Assembly (NCBI GenBank): GCA_027488845.1
Contig: JAIYBC010000057.1
Coordinates: forward strand, 1-64,000
Direction of reading: 5' to 3'
Length of the DNA stretch: 64,000 bases
From: Verrucomicrobiales bacterium
Lineage (GTDB): Bacteria; Verrucomicrobiota; Verrucomicrobiia; Limisphaerales; UBA9464
Below the pieces are notes generated by a model. It was not told the DNA's origin. It saw only the letters and a program-made list of their open reading frames with translations, and did no database searches. Below, one piece after another: positions 38,492 through 47,945 of this stretch (positions are counted from its first letter, which is position 1; every line of letters starts with the position of its first letter). A program made the translations under genes and the position numbers.

Positions 38492-38842
38492 CGGCGGACA
38501 CGCTCGGGAAAACCGGATCCGACCGCAACCGGGTTCGGTCGCGGAACCGGGTCCACTGGGGACACGTCCTTGGGAACTGGGTTGGATCCCGTGGCGCTTG
38601 GGTTGGGACGGTTTCCGCCGGCTGAAGCCGGGACTCCATACCCTGAGGATGGTCTCGGCGTCCGGGTGTCCTGCAGATGGCATTCCTGTCGGACCCACCG
38701 GGTCCTCGGACTTGGGACAAAGGGCCCGATCACTGACGGACAGCGGACGTGTCCCTTGTGGGCTATGAAGGTCCTCCTCCGTGTCCTCCGAGTCTCCGTG
38801 GCCAATCTCAGGTCCACTGGGGACACGTCCGTGGGAATTGGA
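38492..38842. other. Gene-free 351-bp spacer with a 19-bp repeat and 'CTCCGTGTCC' repeats
   Basis: I see no gene in this stretch. It holds an exact 19-bp repeat GTCCACTGGGGACACGTCC at 38551-38569 and 38812-38830, and the reverse form of its core, GGACGTGTCC, at 38745-38754. A purine/pyrimidine-repetitive CTCCTCCGTGTCCTCCGAGTCTCCGTGG tract lies at about 38774-38801. The second repeat abuts the 3' end of the MOSC gene. Confidence 0.8.
38551..38830. repeat. Exact 19-bp repeat pair GTCCACTGGGGACACGTCC
   Basis: The two copies (38551-38569 and 38812-38830) are identical, and the next bases are also shared (N then TGGGAA and YTGG). They are 243 nt apart, with an inverted core between. A palindromic GGACRYGTCC core suggests a protein-binding or mobile-element origin; no such protein is assigned here. 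Confidence 0.85.
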
Positions 38843-39382
38843 TCAGACCGCAATGGGGTTCGGCTGCTGAATCGGTCGGATGATGTCTCCGACGCGCAGG
38901 GTGCCGCCTTCGACGATCGCCGCCCGCAGGCCGCCCCGGTGGAGCAGTCCGCGCAGGATGCCGGCGTGGGTGGCTTTCGCGAGGTGGTTGCAGGGTTCGC
39001 AAAGCCGGATTCCGCGGAGCCGGACCGCGCCGACCTGGAATTCCCGTCCGACCAACGCGTTCAGGTCGATGCCAAGGGTGACGAGGTTCCGTCGGGCCAT
39101 CGACGCATTGAACTCCGTGCCGGATTCCCGGGTGTGATGGTCCAGATTCTCCTGTTCGACCAGCGTGACCTCGAAGTCGGGCCGCTGGGGTGACGGAGAG
39201 AAGGTTCCGGCCCCGCTGGCATAGCGGTCGCCGAGCAGTCCGACACCGGCCACGGCCTCGACGGCGTCCATGGCGGCCATCGCCGCGGACGCGGAGGCTG
39301 CGATCAGGATGGCAACCAAACGGCCCTCGGAACGCGCCGTCGGGTCCGAGGGGGCCGCAGGGAGGAGGTGGGAGGTGCTCAT
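38843..39382 (-). CDS. MOSC-domain protein
   Basis: The 179-residue protein resembles MOSC domains of molybdenum-cofactor sulfurase C-terminal type. Features are GVGLLGDRYASGAGTF (the GDR-y element), VTLVEQENLDHH, MARRNLVTLGIDLNALVGREFQVG, and GIRLCEPCNHL with a conserved Cys, followed by GGLRAAIVEGGTLRVGDII. It likely binds or transfers sulfur or molybdopterin, but the substrate is unknown. ATG 39382 is the start. Its last codons run into a repeat shared with the neighbouring spacer. It is divergent from the phosphoesterase gene (135-nt gap). Confidence 0.85.
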   Translation of the reverse strand: MSTSHLLPAAPSDPTARSEGRLVAILIAASASAAMAAMDAVEAVAGVGLLGDRYASGAGTFSPSPQRPDFEVTLVEQENLDHHTRESGTEFNASMARRNLVTLGIDLNALVGREFQVGAVRLRGIRLCEPCNHLAKATHAGILRGLLHRGGLRAAIVEGGTLRVGDIIRPIQQPNPIAV

Positions 39383-39517
39383 GGCGTTCGCCGGACGGGT
39401 CCGAGGCGGGCTGGGAAAACCTGACAAGGCGGGGACGAAAATGGGAGTCGATTGCCACGATTCCGTGGCGACGCATTGCCGGGTTGTCTTGGGGGCGGGG
39501 CGGTTCAACCTCGGTCC

Positions 39518-40537
39518 ATGTTGTCGCGCCGCGAATTCGTCCGTGCCACCCCGCTGCTGTTGGGAGCGGTTGCCTGCTCTTCGTCCTCCCTCCGGGCCGG
39601 TGCGGCGGAGCCGAAGCCGCCGGAAATCGGCCGGAGCAGCCGCAAGCCGCGTGCGGGCGACGGAGTCGCGACCCTCGACGTCGGATCGCGGGGCGGTCTC
39701 CGCGTGCTCCAGATCACGGACAACCACTACTTCTGCGGCGTGAAGTCCGGCCTGGCGGTCACCGACGGCGACACGGCGACCGAACGGGACTGGCAGGAAT
39801 ACGTCCGCATCTACAAGCCGGACCTCATCGTGAGCTCCGGCGACCTGTGGCACGACAACCCCGGTGGCCGGGGCCAGGCCTCGCTGGAATGGGTGTTGCC
39901 GAAGCTGGAGCGTCTCGGGGTGCCGTGGGCGATGTGCTGGGGCAACCACGACCAGCTCGACCGCTTCCAGAGGGGCCACGACGCGCTGGAGGGTGCGGCG
40001 AACAGCCTGTACCGCGGGGGCGGAACCCACGGCGATTACCGCATCGACATCCGGGCCGGATCGAAGTCGGCCGGGCGGATCTACCTCATGAACAGCAACC
40101 AGTTCGGCCTGACCGCCTGGCAGACGGAGTGGCTGCGGCGGACCCGGGCCTCGTTGAAGCCGGCCGACAACCCGGAGGCGCCGGCGCTGGCGTTCTTCCA
40201 CATCCCGCTGCTCGAGCAGAAGTCGCTGTTCACGCTGGGGAAGACGCCGGGTCTGTGGAACGAGGAGGTCTGCAACGAGAAGGAGGAGGGGCAGGCCCTG
40301 CCGGTGCTGGCGGAGGGCGGACGCATCCGAGCCTGCTTCTGCGGCCACGACCACACGAACGACTACCTCGTGCGTGCGCGGGACGTGGACCTCGTCTACG
40401 GAAGGTCGACCGGCCATTCGGGCTACGGCGGCGAGAAGGTCCGGAAGGGGGCCAAGATCATCGAGTTGGATTTCGCGACCGGCGCCTACACGCAGGTCTC
40501 CGTGTTCCCCGACGGCACGCGCTGGACGGCGGTTTAG
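39518..40537 (+). CDS. Tat-exported metallophosphoesterase
   Basis: The 339-residue protein starts with a twin-arginine signal, MLSRREFVRATPLLLGAVAC (RREF motif at 4-7); the following Cys could be a lipobox. The domain shows calcineurin-like metal sites in order: QITDNHYF, IVSSGDLWHD, CWGNHDQLDR, FFHIPLLEQ, CFCGHDHTND. These supply the Asp/His/Asn ligands of two metals, so it is a folded, exported phosphoesterase, possibly a phosphodiesterase or phosphatase of nucleotides or polysaccharide. ATG 39518 is preferred over an earlier in-frame start at 39452 because it begins the Tat signal. It is unlinked to obvious substrate genes. Confidence 0.88.
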   Translation: MLSRREFVRATPLLLGAVACSSSSLRAGAAEPKPPEIGRSSRKPRAGDGVATLDVGSRGGLRVLQITDNHYFCGVKSGLAVTDGDTATERDWQEYVRIYKPDLIVSSGDLWHDNPGGRGQASLEWVLPKLERLGVPWAMCWGNHDQLDRFQRGHDALEGAANSLYRGGGTHGDYRIDIRAGSKSAGRIYLMNSNQFGLTAWQTEWLRRTRASLKPADNPEAPALAFFHIPLLEQKSLFTLGKTPGLWNEEVCNEKEEGQALPVLAEGGRIRACFCGHDHTNDYLVRARDVDLVYGRSTGHSGYGGEKVRKGAKIIELDFATGAYTQVSVFPDGTRWTAV

Positions 40538-40568
40538 TCGGCCGTGATCCGCGGAAGCGGGGACGGGA

Positions 40569-40615
40569 CTCACCCAAAGACGGACCTCACGCAAATCCGC
40601 AAAGACGCAGAGGGA
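40569..40615. repeat. Solo repeat arm (CTCAC...AAGACGCAGAG)
   Basis: The tract runs CTCACCCAAAGACGGACCTC then ACGCAAATCCGCAAAGACGCAGAG. CTCAC-(C/G)CAAA occurs twice, and the AAAGACGC block matches the arms of the elements at 47830 and 59065. It sits just 5' of the frameshifted methyltransferase remnant and no partner arm is visible. Confidence 0.6.
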
Positions 40616-40638
40616 GAGCCGGAATCGGAACCGATCAG

Positions 40639-41441
40639 GTGCTCAACGTCGGGTGGTGGCTTCGTGGGTTGCCGACGCGGCTCCTGGAGTTCCCGGGAGC
40701 CTTGGCCAGGTGGAACCTGAATCCGCCGGAGTCGCACCGGGCGGGAGCCGTTTTTCGGCGGAGATCGCCGCGGGACGCATGACCGTGCTCAACCTCGCCA
40801 TCTCGGATCGGCCGGGGGAGATCGACTTCTGGGTCAACACGGTGGTGTCGGAATGGAGTTCGCTCATCCGGTCGGTTTCCGAGCGGGCGGGGCATCCGGT
40901 GGAACGGATCGTGGTGCCCACCGATTCGTTGGACACCGTGGTGCGCCGACACGGATTGCCCCACTACCTGAAGATCGACATCGAGCACGCGGACGTGATG
41001 TGCGTGCAGGCGCTCGGGAAGACCGGGCCGACGCCGTTCCTGTCCGTGGAGTTCACCGATGAGTCCCTGATGGGGGAGATCGCCGCGCAGGGCTATCGGC
41101 GGTTCAAGCTCGTCGAACAGGTCTCGCATCTCCCCGTCGGTCGTTCGCGCGGTTGGGAGGGGCTTTCGGGAACGATGGGCCGTGTTGCGCTCACCGATCG
41201 CGGAGCCGTTTTCCGTGCCCTGAGGAAGGTTGTGGGCTTCAACCGCATCCTCTCGATGACCCGGCCGTCCCGTAAATCCGCCGGGCTGGTGTTTCCCGAC
41301 GGCGCCTCGGGGACCTTCGGGGACGACATCCCTTCGGAATGGATGGATCGTGAGGAGACGATGGAGCACTGGCGCCGGCACACCGCGGAATGGACGCGAC
41401 ACGGCCGCGACTTCTGGTGCGACCTGCACGCGGCGGTTTGA
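40639..41441 (+). pseudogene. FkbM-family methyltransferase, frameshifted and 5'-truncated remnant
   Basis: The intact downstream frame (from 40653) encodes most of an FkbM methyltransferase: EIAAGRMTVLNLAISDRPGE, SSLIRSV, PTDSLDTVVRRHGLPHYLKI, FLSVEFTDESLMGEIAAQGY. The SAM-binding motif I appears instead in a neighbouring frame (from GTG 40639: VLNVGWWLRGLPTRLLEFPG, cf. 'vlDvGAn.Ggfa.rllefPgA'). The frames join in the region of about 40700-40720, consistent with a one-base deletion. No start with a ribosome site precedes motif I, as a repeat element (40569-40615) lies immediately 5'. The truncated ORF 40653-41441 would lack motif I, so activity is unlikely. A sequencing error cannot be ruled out from this sequence alone. 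Confidence 0.6.
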
Positions 41442-41494
41442 GGAGTCGCTGGGGTTTCGCGATTCGCGACCAGTGATTCGTGATTTCCGAATCC

Positions 41495-41578
41495 GACGCC
41501 AGACGCCTGACGCCTGACGCCAGACGCCTGACGCCAGACGCCTGACGCCTGACGCCCGTTGTCCGTTGTCCGTTGTCC
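41495..41578. repeat. Heptanucleotide tandem arrays (GACGCCW x9, then GTTGTCC x3)
   Basis: Nine consecutive 7-bp units GACGCCA/GACGCCT (last GACGCCC) occupy 41495-41557. Three perfect GTTGTCC units follow at 41558-41578. The preceding ~40 nt (GATTCGC, GATTCGT, GATTTCC, GAATCCG) show the same 7-bp periodicity in weaker form. The array lies between the FkbM remnant and the helicase gene. Confidence 0.95.
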
Positions 41579-41637
41579 GCGGCGGCCTTCCGAGCTCTCC
41601 GCTCACCACTCCCTGCTCCCGGCTCAACCGCCTGAAC

Positions 41638-44202
41638 TCACGCCGTGACCGGTCCGAGGCGGCCCAGGCGGAGGACCGGGGCGCCGGCGGCGCGGCTGGC
41701 GGCGAGGTCGACCTGGAACTCGGCCATCCAGTCGTTGTGGTCCTCCGGGTCGATCAGCACCTGCTGGACCTTCCACGTCGACTTGTCCTCCGAGACCGCC
41801 ACGTGGGTGTGACGCGCGTTCCGGGCCTCGGGGTCGAGGCGGATGCGCTCATGGTCGGCGTAGTAGGGTTCGATCGCGGCCTTGAGGGTGGCGGCGGTCC
41901 ATGGGGTGCCCTCCGGCGACTCGACGCCGTCCAACGCGGCGAGCGCGTCGTCGAAGGCGTCCTGAGACAGGGCGCGCACGAACGGCAGCAGGCGCGCGCG
42001 GACCAGCGCGGTGAAGTTCCGGACGTCCCGGGTGACGTCCTTCGCCGCCTCCTCGGCGCCGGGTGGACGGAGCTCCGGGGCCTCGGGCTTCTCCTCCTTC
42101 TTCGGGTTCTTCATCCGCTCCCATTCCTCGAGCAGGCTGGAATCCACCTGCTTCAGCATCTCGGCGAGGTAGGCCTCCATCTCGACCAGGGACTCGTTCT
42201 TGGCCGACTCCGGGACGGTCTGGCGGAGGACCTTGTACACGCCGGTGAGGTGGCGCAGGAGCAGGCCTTCCACGCGCTGGAGCTCGTAGATCTTGATGTA
42301 GTCGGAGAAGGACCGGTACTGCTCGAACATCTCCCGGGCGACGGACTTCGGCCGGATGTTCTCGGTGCCGACCCAGGGATGTTTGTCGGAGAAGGCGTTG
42401 AAGCTGGAATAGACGAACTCCCGCAGGGGCTTGGGGTGTTCGAGCTTCTCCAGCTCGGCCATGCGGTCGTCGTACTCCATGCCCTGCGCCTTGAGCTCGG
42501 CGACCTTCTCGCCCTTCAGCTTGTCGAGCTGGCGGCGGAGGATCATGTCGGGGTCCTCGAGGATCGACTCGACGAGGGTGACGACGTCGAGGGCGTAGTC
42601 GGGTGATTCGCGGTCGAGGTGGGGCAGGGTGTCGAGCAGGTAGAGGGAGAGCGTCTGGTTGAGCGAGAAGTCGTCGGGCAGCTCGACGTCGACGCGGACC
42701 TTGCGGCCGCCGGGGAACGGTTCGCCCTTGGGCGCGAGCTTGACGATGCCGCGGTCGACGAGGGCGCGGAACAGCTGCCAGGCGCGGCGGAAGTGGGACT
42801 TCTTCTGGGCGGCGGAGTCGTGGCAGTCGCGGATGAGCCGGCGGAGCGCCGCACAGCCGTCGCCTTCCCGCGAGAGCACGTTCAGGATCATCCCGTGGGA
42901 GACCTGGAAGCGGGACGTGAGGCGTTCCGGCGGCGCCTGGATGAGGCGTTGGAAGGTGTTGCGGTCCCAGTTGACGAAGTTCTTCTCGGGTGGCTGGCGG
43001 CGGACGAACTTCTTGCCGTCGCGCTTGGACTTCTCCTCGAGCTTGAGGTTCTCGACGACGTGTTCGGGGGCCTGGGCGACGACCCAGCCGACGTTGTCGT
43101 AGCCCTTGCGGCCGGCGCGGCCGGCGATCTGGTGGAAGTCGCGTGCGGCGAGGATGGAGGTCTTCTCGCCGCCGTACTTGAAGAGGCGGGTGAAGAGGAC
43201 GGTGCGGATGGGGACGTTGATGCCGACGCCGAGGGTGTCGGTGCCGCAGATGACCTTGAGCAGGCCCTTCTGGGCGAGCTGCTCGACGAGGATGCGGTAG
43301 CGTGGGAGGAGGCCGGCGTGGTGGATGCCGATGCCGGCGCGGAGCCAACGCTTGATGTCGGCGCCGTAGGGGCTGGAGAACCTCACGCCCTCGATGGCGG
43401 CGGCGATGGCGGCCTTCTCCTCGCGGGTGGCGACGTTGATCGAGGTGAAGTCCTGGGCGGATTCGGCGGCCTCGGCCTGGGTGAAGTGGACGACGTACAC
43501 CGGGCCCTTTCCGTCCTGGATGAGGGATTCGAGGGTCTGGGAGAGGGGCGTCTCGGCCCAGGAGAAGTCGAGCGGGACGGGGCGGGTGACGGACTTGACG
43601 GAGACGGATTCGCGGCCGGTGACGCGGGACATCTCGCGTTCGAAGAACTCGGTCTCGCCGAGGGTGGCGGACATGAGGAGGAACCGGGCGCGGGAGAGGG
43701 TGAGCAGGGGGACCTGCCAGGCGACGCCGCGTTCGCGGTCGGAGTAGTAGTGGAACTCGTCGACGACCACGTCGCGGAACCCGGCGGCGGGGCCGTCGCG
43801 GAGGGCGATGTTGGCGAGGATCTCGGCGGTGCAGCAGAGGATGGGCGCGCCGTGGTTGATGGTGGCGTCGCCGGTGCTGAGGCCGACGTTCTGCGGTCCG
43901 AACTCGCGGCAGAGCGAGAGCCACTTCTCGTTCACCAGCGCCTTGATCGGGCAGGTGTAGACCGAGCGTCGTCCCTGGGCGAGGGCCTGGAAGTGGAGCG
44001 CCGAGGCGACGAGGGACTTCCCGGAGCCGGTGGGCGTGTTGAGGACGACGTTCTTGCCCGCGTAGAGTTCGAGGATGGCCTCCTCCTGGGCCGGGTAGAG
44101 CCCGATGCCGCGGGCCTGGGCGAAGTCGAGGAAGCGTCCGAGGAGGAAGTCGGAATCCGGCGTCTCGAGGCGCGGCAGGAAGTCGTACAGCGTGGAACTC
44201 AC
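41638..44202 (-). CDS. Ski2-like DEAD/DEAH-box helicase (DUF3516 family)
   Basis: The 854-residue protein has a superfamily 2 helicase core: [17 protein letters not shown] (Walker A, about 50-66), [11 protein letters not shown] (DEFH, motif II), [12 protein letters not shown] (motif III), and [39 protein letters not shown] (motifs IV-VI), matching Ski2/Mtr4-like RNA helicases. The C-terminal half has no HRDC or RecQ domain but contains [19 protein letters not shown], as in DUF3516 proteins of bacteria. It likely unwinds RNA or DNA; physiological role is unknown. The start is GTG 44202 (VSSTLYDFL), the only in-frame codon compatible with the 10-nt gap to the upstream glycosyltransferase. Confidence 0.9.
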   Translation of the reverse strand: MSSTLYDFLPRLETPDSDFLLGRFLDFAQARGIGLYPAQEEAILELYAGKNVVLNTPTGSGKSLVASALHFQALAQGRRSVYTCPIKALVNEKWLSLCREFGPQNVGLSTGDATINHGAPILCCTAEILANIALRDGPAAGFRDVVVDEFHYYSDRERGVAWQVPLLTLSRARFLLMSATLGETEFFEREMSRVTGRESVSVKSVTRPVPLDFSWAETPLSQTLESLIQDGKGPVYVVHFTQAEAAESAQDFTSINVATREEKAAIAAAIEGVRFSSPYGADIKRWLRAGIGIHHAGLLPRYRILVEQLAQKGLLKVICGTDTLGVGINVPIRTVLFTRLFKYGGEKTSILAARDFHQIAGRAGRKGYDNVGWVVAQAPEHVVENLKLEEKSKRDGKKFVRRQPPEKNFVNWDRNTFQRLIQAPPERLTSRFQVSHGMILNVLSREGDGCAALRRLIRDCHDSAAQKKSHFRRAWQLFRALVDRGIVKLAPKGEPFPGGRKVRVDVELPDDFSLNQTLSLYLLDTLPHLDRESPDYALDVVTLVESILEDPDMILRRQLDKLKGEKVAELKAQGMEYDDRMAELEKLEHPKPLREFVYSSFNAFSDKHPWVGTENIRPKSVAREMFEQYRSFSDYIKIYELQRVEGLLLRHLTGVYKVLRQTVPESAKNESLVEMEAYLAEMLKQVDSSLLEEWERMKNPKKEEKPEAPELRPPGAEEAAKDVTRDVRNFTALVRARLLPFVRALSQDAFDDALAALDGVESPEGTPWTAATLKAAIEPYYADHERIRLDPEARNARHTHVAVSEDKSTWKVQQVLIDPEDHNDWMAEFQVDLAASRAAGAPVLRLGRLGPVTA

Positions 44203-44212
44203 CGCCGGGACC

Positions 44213-45364
44213 CTACGGGCCGCGGGGTCGCAGGGGCAATTGCCGGTAGAGACGACCGTACCGTTCCCAGACCGCGGTCCCGGAATGGTGCCGGACGCTT
44301 TCGCGGCATTGGTCCGGAGAGGCCGTCGGCCAATGGCCTTCCGCGAAGCCGGCCAGCTGACGGGCGAGGTCCTCGGGATCGTCGGGACGGAAGAGGCGTC
44401 CCGTGGAGCCGTCCCGGACGATGTCGACGTTGCCGCCGCTGGAGCTGACCACCGCCGGGCGGCCGAGGGCGAGGGCCTCCATGAGGGCCACGGAGCACGG
44501 CTCGTTGGTGGACGGCAGCACGAAGACGTCGGAGTCCTCGACGGCCCCGCGGACGTCGTTGGTCGGTCCGGCGAGCCGGACGTAGGGGGCAAGGCCGCGG
44601 CGGCCGATGTCGGCCTTCAACCCGGCCGCGAAGGCCTGCGAGTCGGGGTCCTGGGGCGTGGGGCCCCACAGGGTGAAGTGGAGGCGCTGGCGCAGCGGGA
44701 CGGGGAGGCGGTCGAGGGCGTCGAGGACGAGGTTCCACTTCTTCCAGCGGACGAGGTTGCCGACGCCGACGAGGCGGATGCGCGGGGAGGAGCGGCGCGG
44801 CGGCTGGAGCGGGCGTTCGAAGAGGCCGGGATCGCAGCAGGCGGGGATCACCTCGATCCGGCCCGGGGCCGCCTGCAGTCCGTAGTGGCGGGCCATGGCG
44901 GGCGTGAGGACCACGGTGGTCATGCGGCCCGAGTTGGCGGCGTCGCGGTAGAGACCGACGCGGCGCGCGTAGGTGTGGTTGGTGAAGACCAGCGGCGTGC
45001 GCATCGGCAACCGGGAAAGGATCAGCGCCAGGGCGAAGCCGCCCCGGCTGTGGGCGTGGACGACGTCGAAGCCGCCGCGTCGGACGATCCCGAGCAACCC
45101 GGGGGCCGCGAGGAACGCGCGGAGGAACAGCCGCGGATGGCTGTCGGATTCCGCGATGAGCCAACGGGAGCGTTCCAGCCGGAGTTCCGGGGAGCGGCGC
45201 TGCCGGAAGCGTCCGTGGACCAGGACCGAGTGGAGGAACGAATCCGAGTCCCGTGCCTGACGGACGACGCTGAGGATGCCGCCGTCGTCCTCGACCGAGC
45301 CGAGGAGGTGGAGGATCCGGACCGGTTGGGTCCGGGGCGGCGAAGCCTGGGACGACCCGCTCAC
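44213..45364 (-). CDS. Glycosyltransferase, GT4 family
   Basis: The 383-residue protein is a GT-B fold retaining glycosyltransferase. [16 protein letters not shown] begins the N-terminal domain, with [16 protein letters not shown]. The C-terminal domain contains [53 protein letters not shown] with the conserved E-x7-E (EPCSVALME), and [14 protein letters not shown], which bind the nucleotide sugar. It likely adds a sugar to an exopolysaccharide or O-antigen unit. It lies 1 nt after the Wzy-like gene and 10 nt before the helicase, all on the minus strand. Confidence 0.92.
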   Translation of the reverse strand: MSGSSQASPPRTQPVRILHLLGSVEDDGGILSVVRQARDSDSFLHSVLVHGRFRQRRSPELRLERSRWLIAESDSHPRLFLRAFLAAPGLLGIVRRGGFDVVHAHSRGGFALALILSRLPMRTPLVFTNHTYARRVGLYRDAANSGRMTTVVLTPAMARHYGLQAAPGRIEVIPACCDPGLFERPLQPPRRSSPRIRLVGVGNLVRWKKWNLVLDALDRLPVPLRQRLHFTLWGPTPQDPDSQAFAAGLKADIGRRGLAPYVRLAGPTNDVRGAVEDSDVFVLPSTNEPCSVALMEALALGRPAVVSSSGGNVDIVRDGSTGRLFRPDDPEDLARQLAGFAEGHWPTASPDQCRESVRHHSGTAVWERYGRLYRQLPLRPRGP

Positions 45365-45365
45365 G

Positions 45366-46892
45366 TCAGGCGGTTTCGGAATCTTCCTCCGACCGGGGCT
45401 TCACGACCAGGTGCCAATGGCAGGCGAGCACCAGACCGGCCGAGAGGCCGAAGGTGGTCATGAGGAAGCCGGCGTCGCCGGTGGTGGTCAGGAAGACCGC
45501 CAACTGGACCAGCCAGAGGGAGCTGATGTGGCAGGCGGTCCGTTCGAAGTTGGTGGAGCAGCCGTGACGGCGGATGTGGAACAGGTTCCGGATCGCCAGG
45601 CGGGAGATGGAGCCCAGGAAGATCAGTGCGCCCAGGGCCCCGGGGATGCCGAGGTTCACGATGAGGCTGGGGGCGCCGGAGTAGAACGCGCCGTTCTCCA
45701 GGTTGCGTTCCACGATGCCGTAGGTGTCGATCTCCCCGTGGGCGTAGAGGTCGCCGAGGTCCGGGACGTAGCCGAGTCCGCGTCCCAGGATCAGGAACTT
45801 GGGCATCACGTCCTTGGCCACACGCCGCATGACATCGCGTCCGATGGCCGTGTTGTCGGCGTCCATCTGGGCGATGGGATCGATCTCGATGCCGGGCAGG
45901 ATGGAGAGCATCCGTTGTGCGGCGAAGGGCAGGTGGCGGGCGGTCTGGTAGGCGACGGTGATGCCGACGACGGCAACGGCGATGCCGAGCAGGATCTTGC
46001 CGACGGTGAGGGTCCGCTGGAAGTAGGCGGAGGTGAACATCACCAGGGGAAGGATGACCAGGGTGATGCGGTGTCCCCCAAGGGCGCCAAGGGCCATGAG
46101 GCCGATGATCAGGATCAGCCGGGCGGAGGACTTCAGGCTGAGCGCGGCCGCGGCCGGCGTGAGGCAGAGGAGGATGTAGTTGATGTCTCGCGTGATGAAC
46201 GCGATGGACTGGAAGCGACGGATGCCGCCCTCCAGCGACTGCATCTCGAACGCGAGGCTGTCCGTGGAGAGGCCGAAGAACGAGAGGAGGAACCAGAGCG
46301 GGCCGGAGCCGGCGGCGAGCGCGAGGTCGGAGACGACGAAGGTCACGCTCATGAGGCAGCCGACGGCGTAGATCCGCACGAGGAGCTTCCGGTCGGTGGG
46401 GACGGCGAGGTAGAGGAACGGGAAGAGCGCGCCGAGGAACTGCGAGATGTAGGCGCGGCCGCCGACCTGGCCTTGGCCGAGCACGTTGAGGCCGAAGCCG
46501 CGGACCTTGATCAGAAGCAGGACGACCCCGAGGAACAGGAGCAGCCCGACGAAGGTCCACTTGAAGTAGCGGATGCGTTCGCCGAGGTCCGGGGCGCCCT
46601 TGCGCATGGCGAACATCAGGGGCAGGCCGCTGAAGGAGAGCATCAGGCTGGCCTCCCAGAAGAAGGGACGTCCCGAGACGAAGGGCACCAGCAGCGAGGC
46701 GTTCATCATCACCGAGCCGAGCACGAGGGCGAGCTTGGCGTGGTGCGGGAGGGTGATGGCCCAGACGATGGCCATGAACCCCAGAAGGGCGAGCACCTGC
46801 ACGGATCCGAGCAGGACGGCGAAGATGAGGAGGGCGAAGGCCAGTCCGACGCCGATCAGCGCCTTCTGGAGTTGGTCTTGTGCGGCAACCAT
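45366..46892 (-). CDS. O-antigen ligase/Wzy-like polysaccharide polymerase
   Basis: The 508-residue protein has about 11 hydrophobic segments from residue 10 to 480. A large loop near FITRDINYILLCLTPAAA and a late loop (FLILGRGLGYVPDLGDLYAHGE) are consistent with the O-antigen ligase/Wzy superfamily, which has no strong sequence motif. Context supports it: a GT4 gene starts 1 nt downstream, and a flippase and methyltransferases are nearby. It could polymerise repeat units or ligate them to lipid A. ATG 46892 is the start; 43 nt separate it from the upstream methyltransferase. It should lie in the inner membrane. Confidence 0.8.
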   Translation of the reverse strand: MVAAQDQLQKALIGVGLAFALLIFAVLLGSVQVLALLGFMAIVWAITLPHHAKLALVLGSVMMNASLLVPFVSGRPFFWEASLMLSFSGLPLMFAMRKGAPDLGERIRYFKWTFVGLLLFLGVVLLLIKVRGFGLNVLGQGQVGGRAYISQFLGALFPFLYLAVPTDRKLLVRIYAVGCLMSVTFVVSDLALAAGSGPLWFLLSFFGLSTDSLAFEMQSLEGGIRRFQSIAFITRDINYILLCLTPAAAALSLKSSARLILIIGLMALGALGGHRITLVILPLVMFTSAYFQRTLTVGKILLGIAVAVVGITVAYQTARHLPFAAQRMLSILPGIEIDPIAQMDADNTAIGRDVMRRVAKDVMPKFLILGRGLGYVPDLGDLYAHGEIDTYGIVERNLENGAFYSGAPSLIVNLGIPGALGALIFLGSISRLAIRNLFHIRRHGCSTNFERTACHISSLWLVQLAVFLTTTGDAGFLMTTFGLSAGLVLACHWHLVVKPRSEEDSETA

Positions 46893-46935
46893 GTGGTGGG
46901 GGCGAAGGGGAGGAAGCGGGCTGCGGTTTCGGGAC

Positions 46936-47817
46936 TCAGCGGCGGTTCTCGACCCGATAGTGGACGCGGGCCCATTCGGGATCCAGTTCGGGACGGCCGT
47001 CGATCCAGCGGATCCATGGAGGGCTTCCGGTACCGGGGGGCGGCTTGACCACGGCGAAGGCGAAACAGTTGGTCTGGCGTGGGAAGACCGCGGCGAGCAG
47101 GCGGGCGGCTGGGACCGCCACCTTGAGACCGGTCCGGACGAGGGCGTTGCGGCTGGAGGCGGCTCCGGAGGGGGGGCGCAAGGCGTACCGGTAGTGGTAG
47201 GAACACTCCATCCACGGGGTGGCGCTGCGGATCGTCTTCTCGATCTCCCGCTCGGTCCAACGGTAGACGAAGTTGGGAACCGGCCCGTTCCGCCATCCGC
47301 CATGGCGGCCGTCGGCGCTGAGCGCCACCGCCGCGGTCTCGTACTCCTGTCCCAGGCCGAACCGGGTGCCGATCCGCGCCAGCAGCGAATCGCGCGGCTC
47401 GAAGACGAGCAGTCCGCACCGGGCCACCCGGTGCATCTCCAGCAATCCCTTGTGCGGCGAGGCGCAATGGTGGAGGCCGTTGTGGGCGATCACGAAGTCG
47501 AACGACCCGTCGGCATGGTCCATGTCCTCGACGTCCCCGCCCGCCAGCACGTGGGGGCCCGGGTCGTCGATGTCGAACCGTGTCTCCAGGTTGGTCAGGG
47601 TCGCGTTCCGGAGGCCTGCCTCCAGCAGCGTCCGATGGTCGCGTCCGCCCGCGCAGACCCCGAGGATGCTCATCCCGGTGTCCAGGACGCCCCGGCGGAT
47701 CAGGTCCCGCAGGGTGTCGAGGTAGAAGGTATCGCCGTCCGCCGCCATGTGTCGGTAGAGGAAGCCGGACCCGCGGTCCCAATTCAAACACCAAGTCCAA
47801 GGCCGGCTTGGACCCAT
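46936..47817 (-). CDS. SAM-dependent methyltransferase (class I) of the polysaccharide region
   Basis: The 293-residue protein has motif I in MSILGVCAGGRDHRTLLEAG, then FDIDDPGPHVLAGGDVEDMD and SFDFVIAHNGLHHCASPHKGLLEMHRV, a class I methyltransferase layout. The substrate could be a sugar of the surface polysaccharide, but that is inferred from location. I chose ATG 47817, since an upstream in-frame ATG at 47847 falls in an intergenic repeat element; neither has a clear ribosome site. The C-terminal ~80 residues are basic and uncharacterised. It is the second of the co-directional polysaccharide genes. Confidence 0.78.
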   Translation of the reverse strand: MGPSRPWTWCLNWDRGSGFLYRHMAADGDTFYLDTLRDLIRRGVLDTGMSILGVCAGGRDHRTLLEAGLRNATLTNLETRFDIDDPGPHVLAGGDVEDMDHADGSFDFVIAHNGLHHCASPHKGLLEMHRVARCGLLVFEPRDSLLARIGTRFGLGQEYETAAVALSADGRHGGWRNGPVPNFVYRWTEREIEKTIRSATPWMECSYHYRYALRPPSGAASSRNALVRTGLKVAVPAARLLAAVFPRQTNCFAFAVVKPPPGTGSPPWIRWIDGRPELDPEWARVHYRVENRR

Positions 47818-47829
47818 GTGAAAGGAAGC

Positions 47830-47920
47830 CTCACGCCAATGCGCCAAGACGCCATGGGAAGGCGACAGTCGTCGGGAGACGGATCGGATTCTCCTTCGCG
47901 GCTTTGCGCCTAGGCGTGAG
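47830..47920. repeat. Short intergenic inverted-repeat element (CTCACGCC...CGCCAAGACGCC arms)
   Basis: The left arm CTCACGCCAATGCGCCAAGA (then CGCC, 47830-47853) and right arm (47890-47920), whose reverse complement begins CTCACGCCTAGGCGCAAAGC, are imperfect inverted copies around a 36-nt centre. It lies between two methyltransferase genes and belongs to the same family as 19544-19684 and 59065-59202. Confidence 0.75.
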
Positions 47921-47945
47921 GGGCAACTTCACCCTGAACGGCCGA

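Noticed and set aside
41495-41578. CRISPR array
   Set aside because: Units are 7 bp in direct tandem without spacers; no cas genes nearby.
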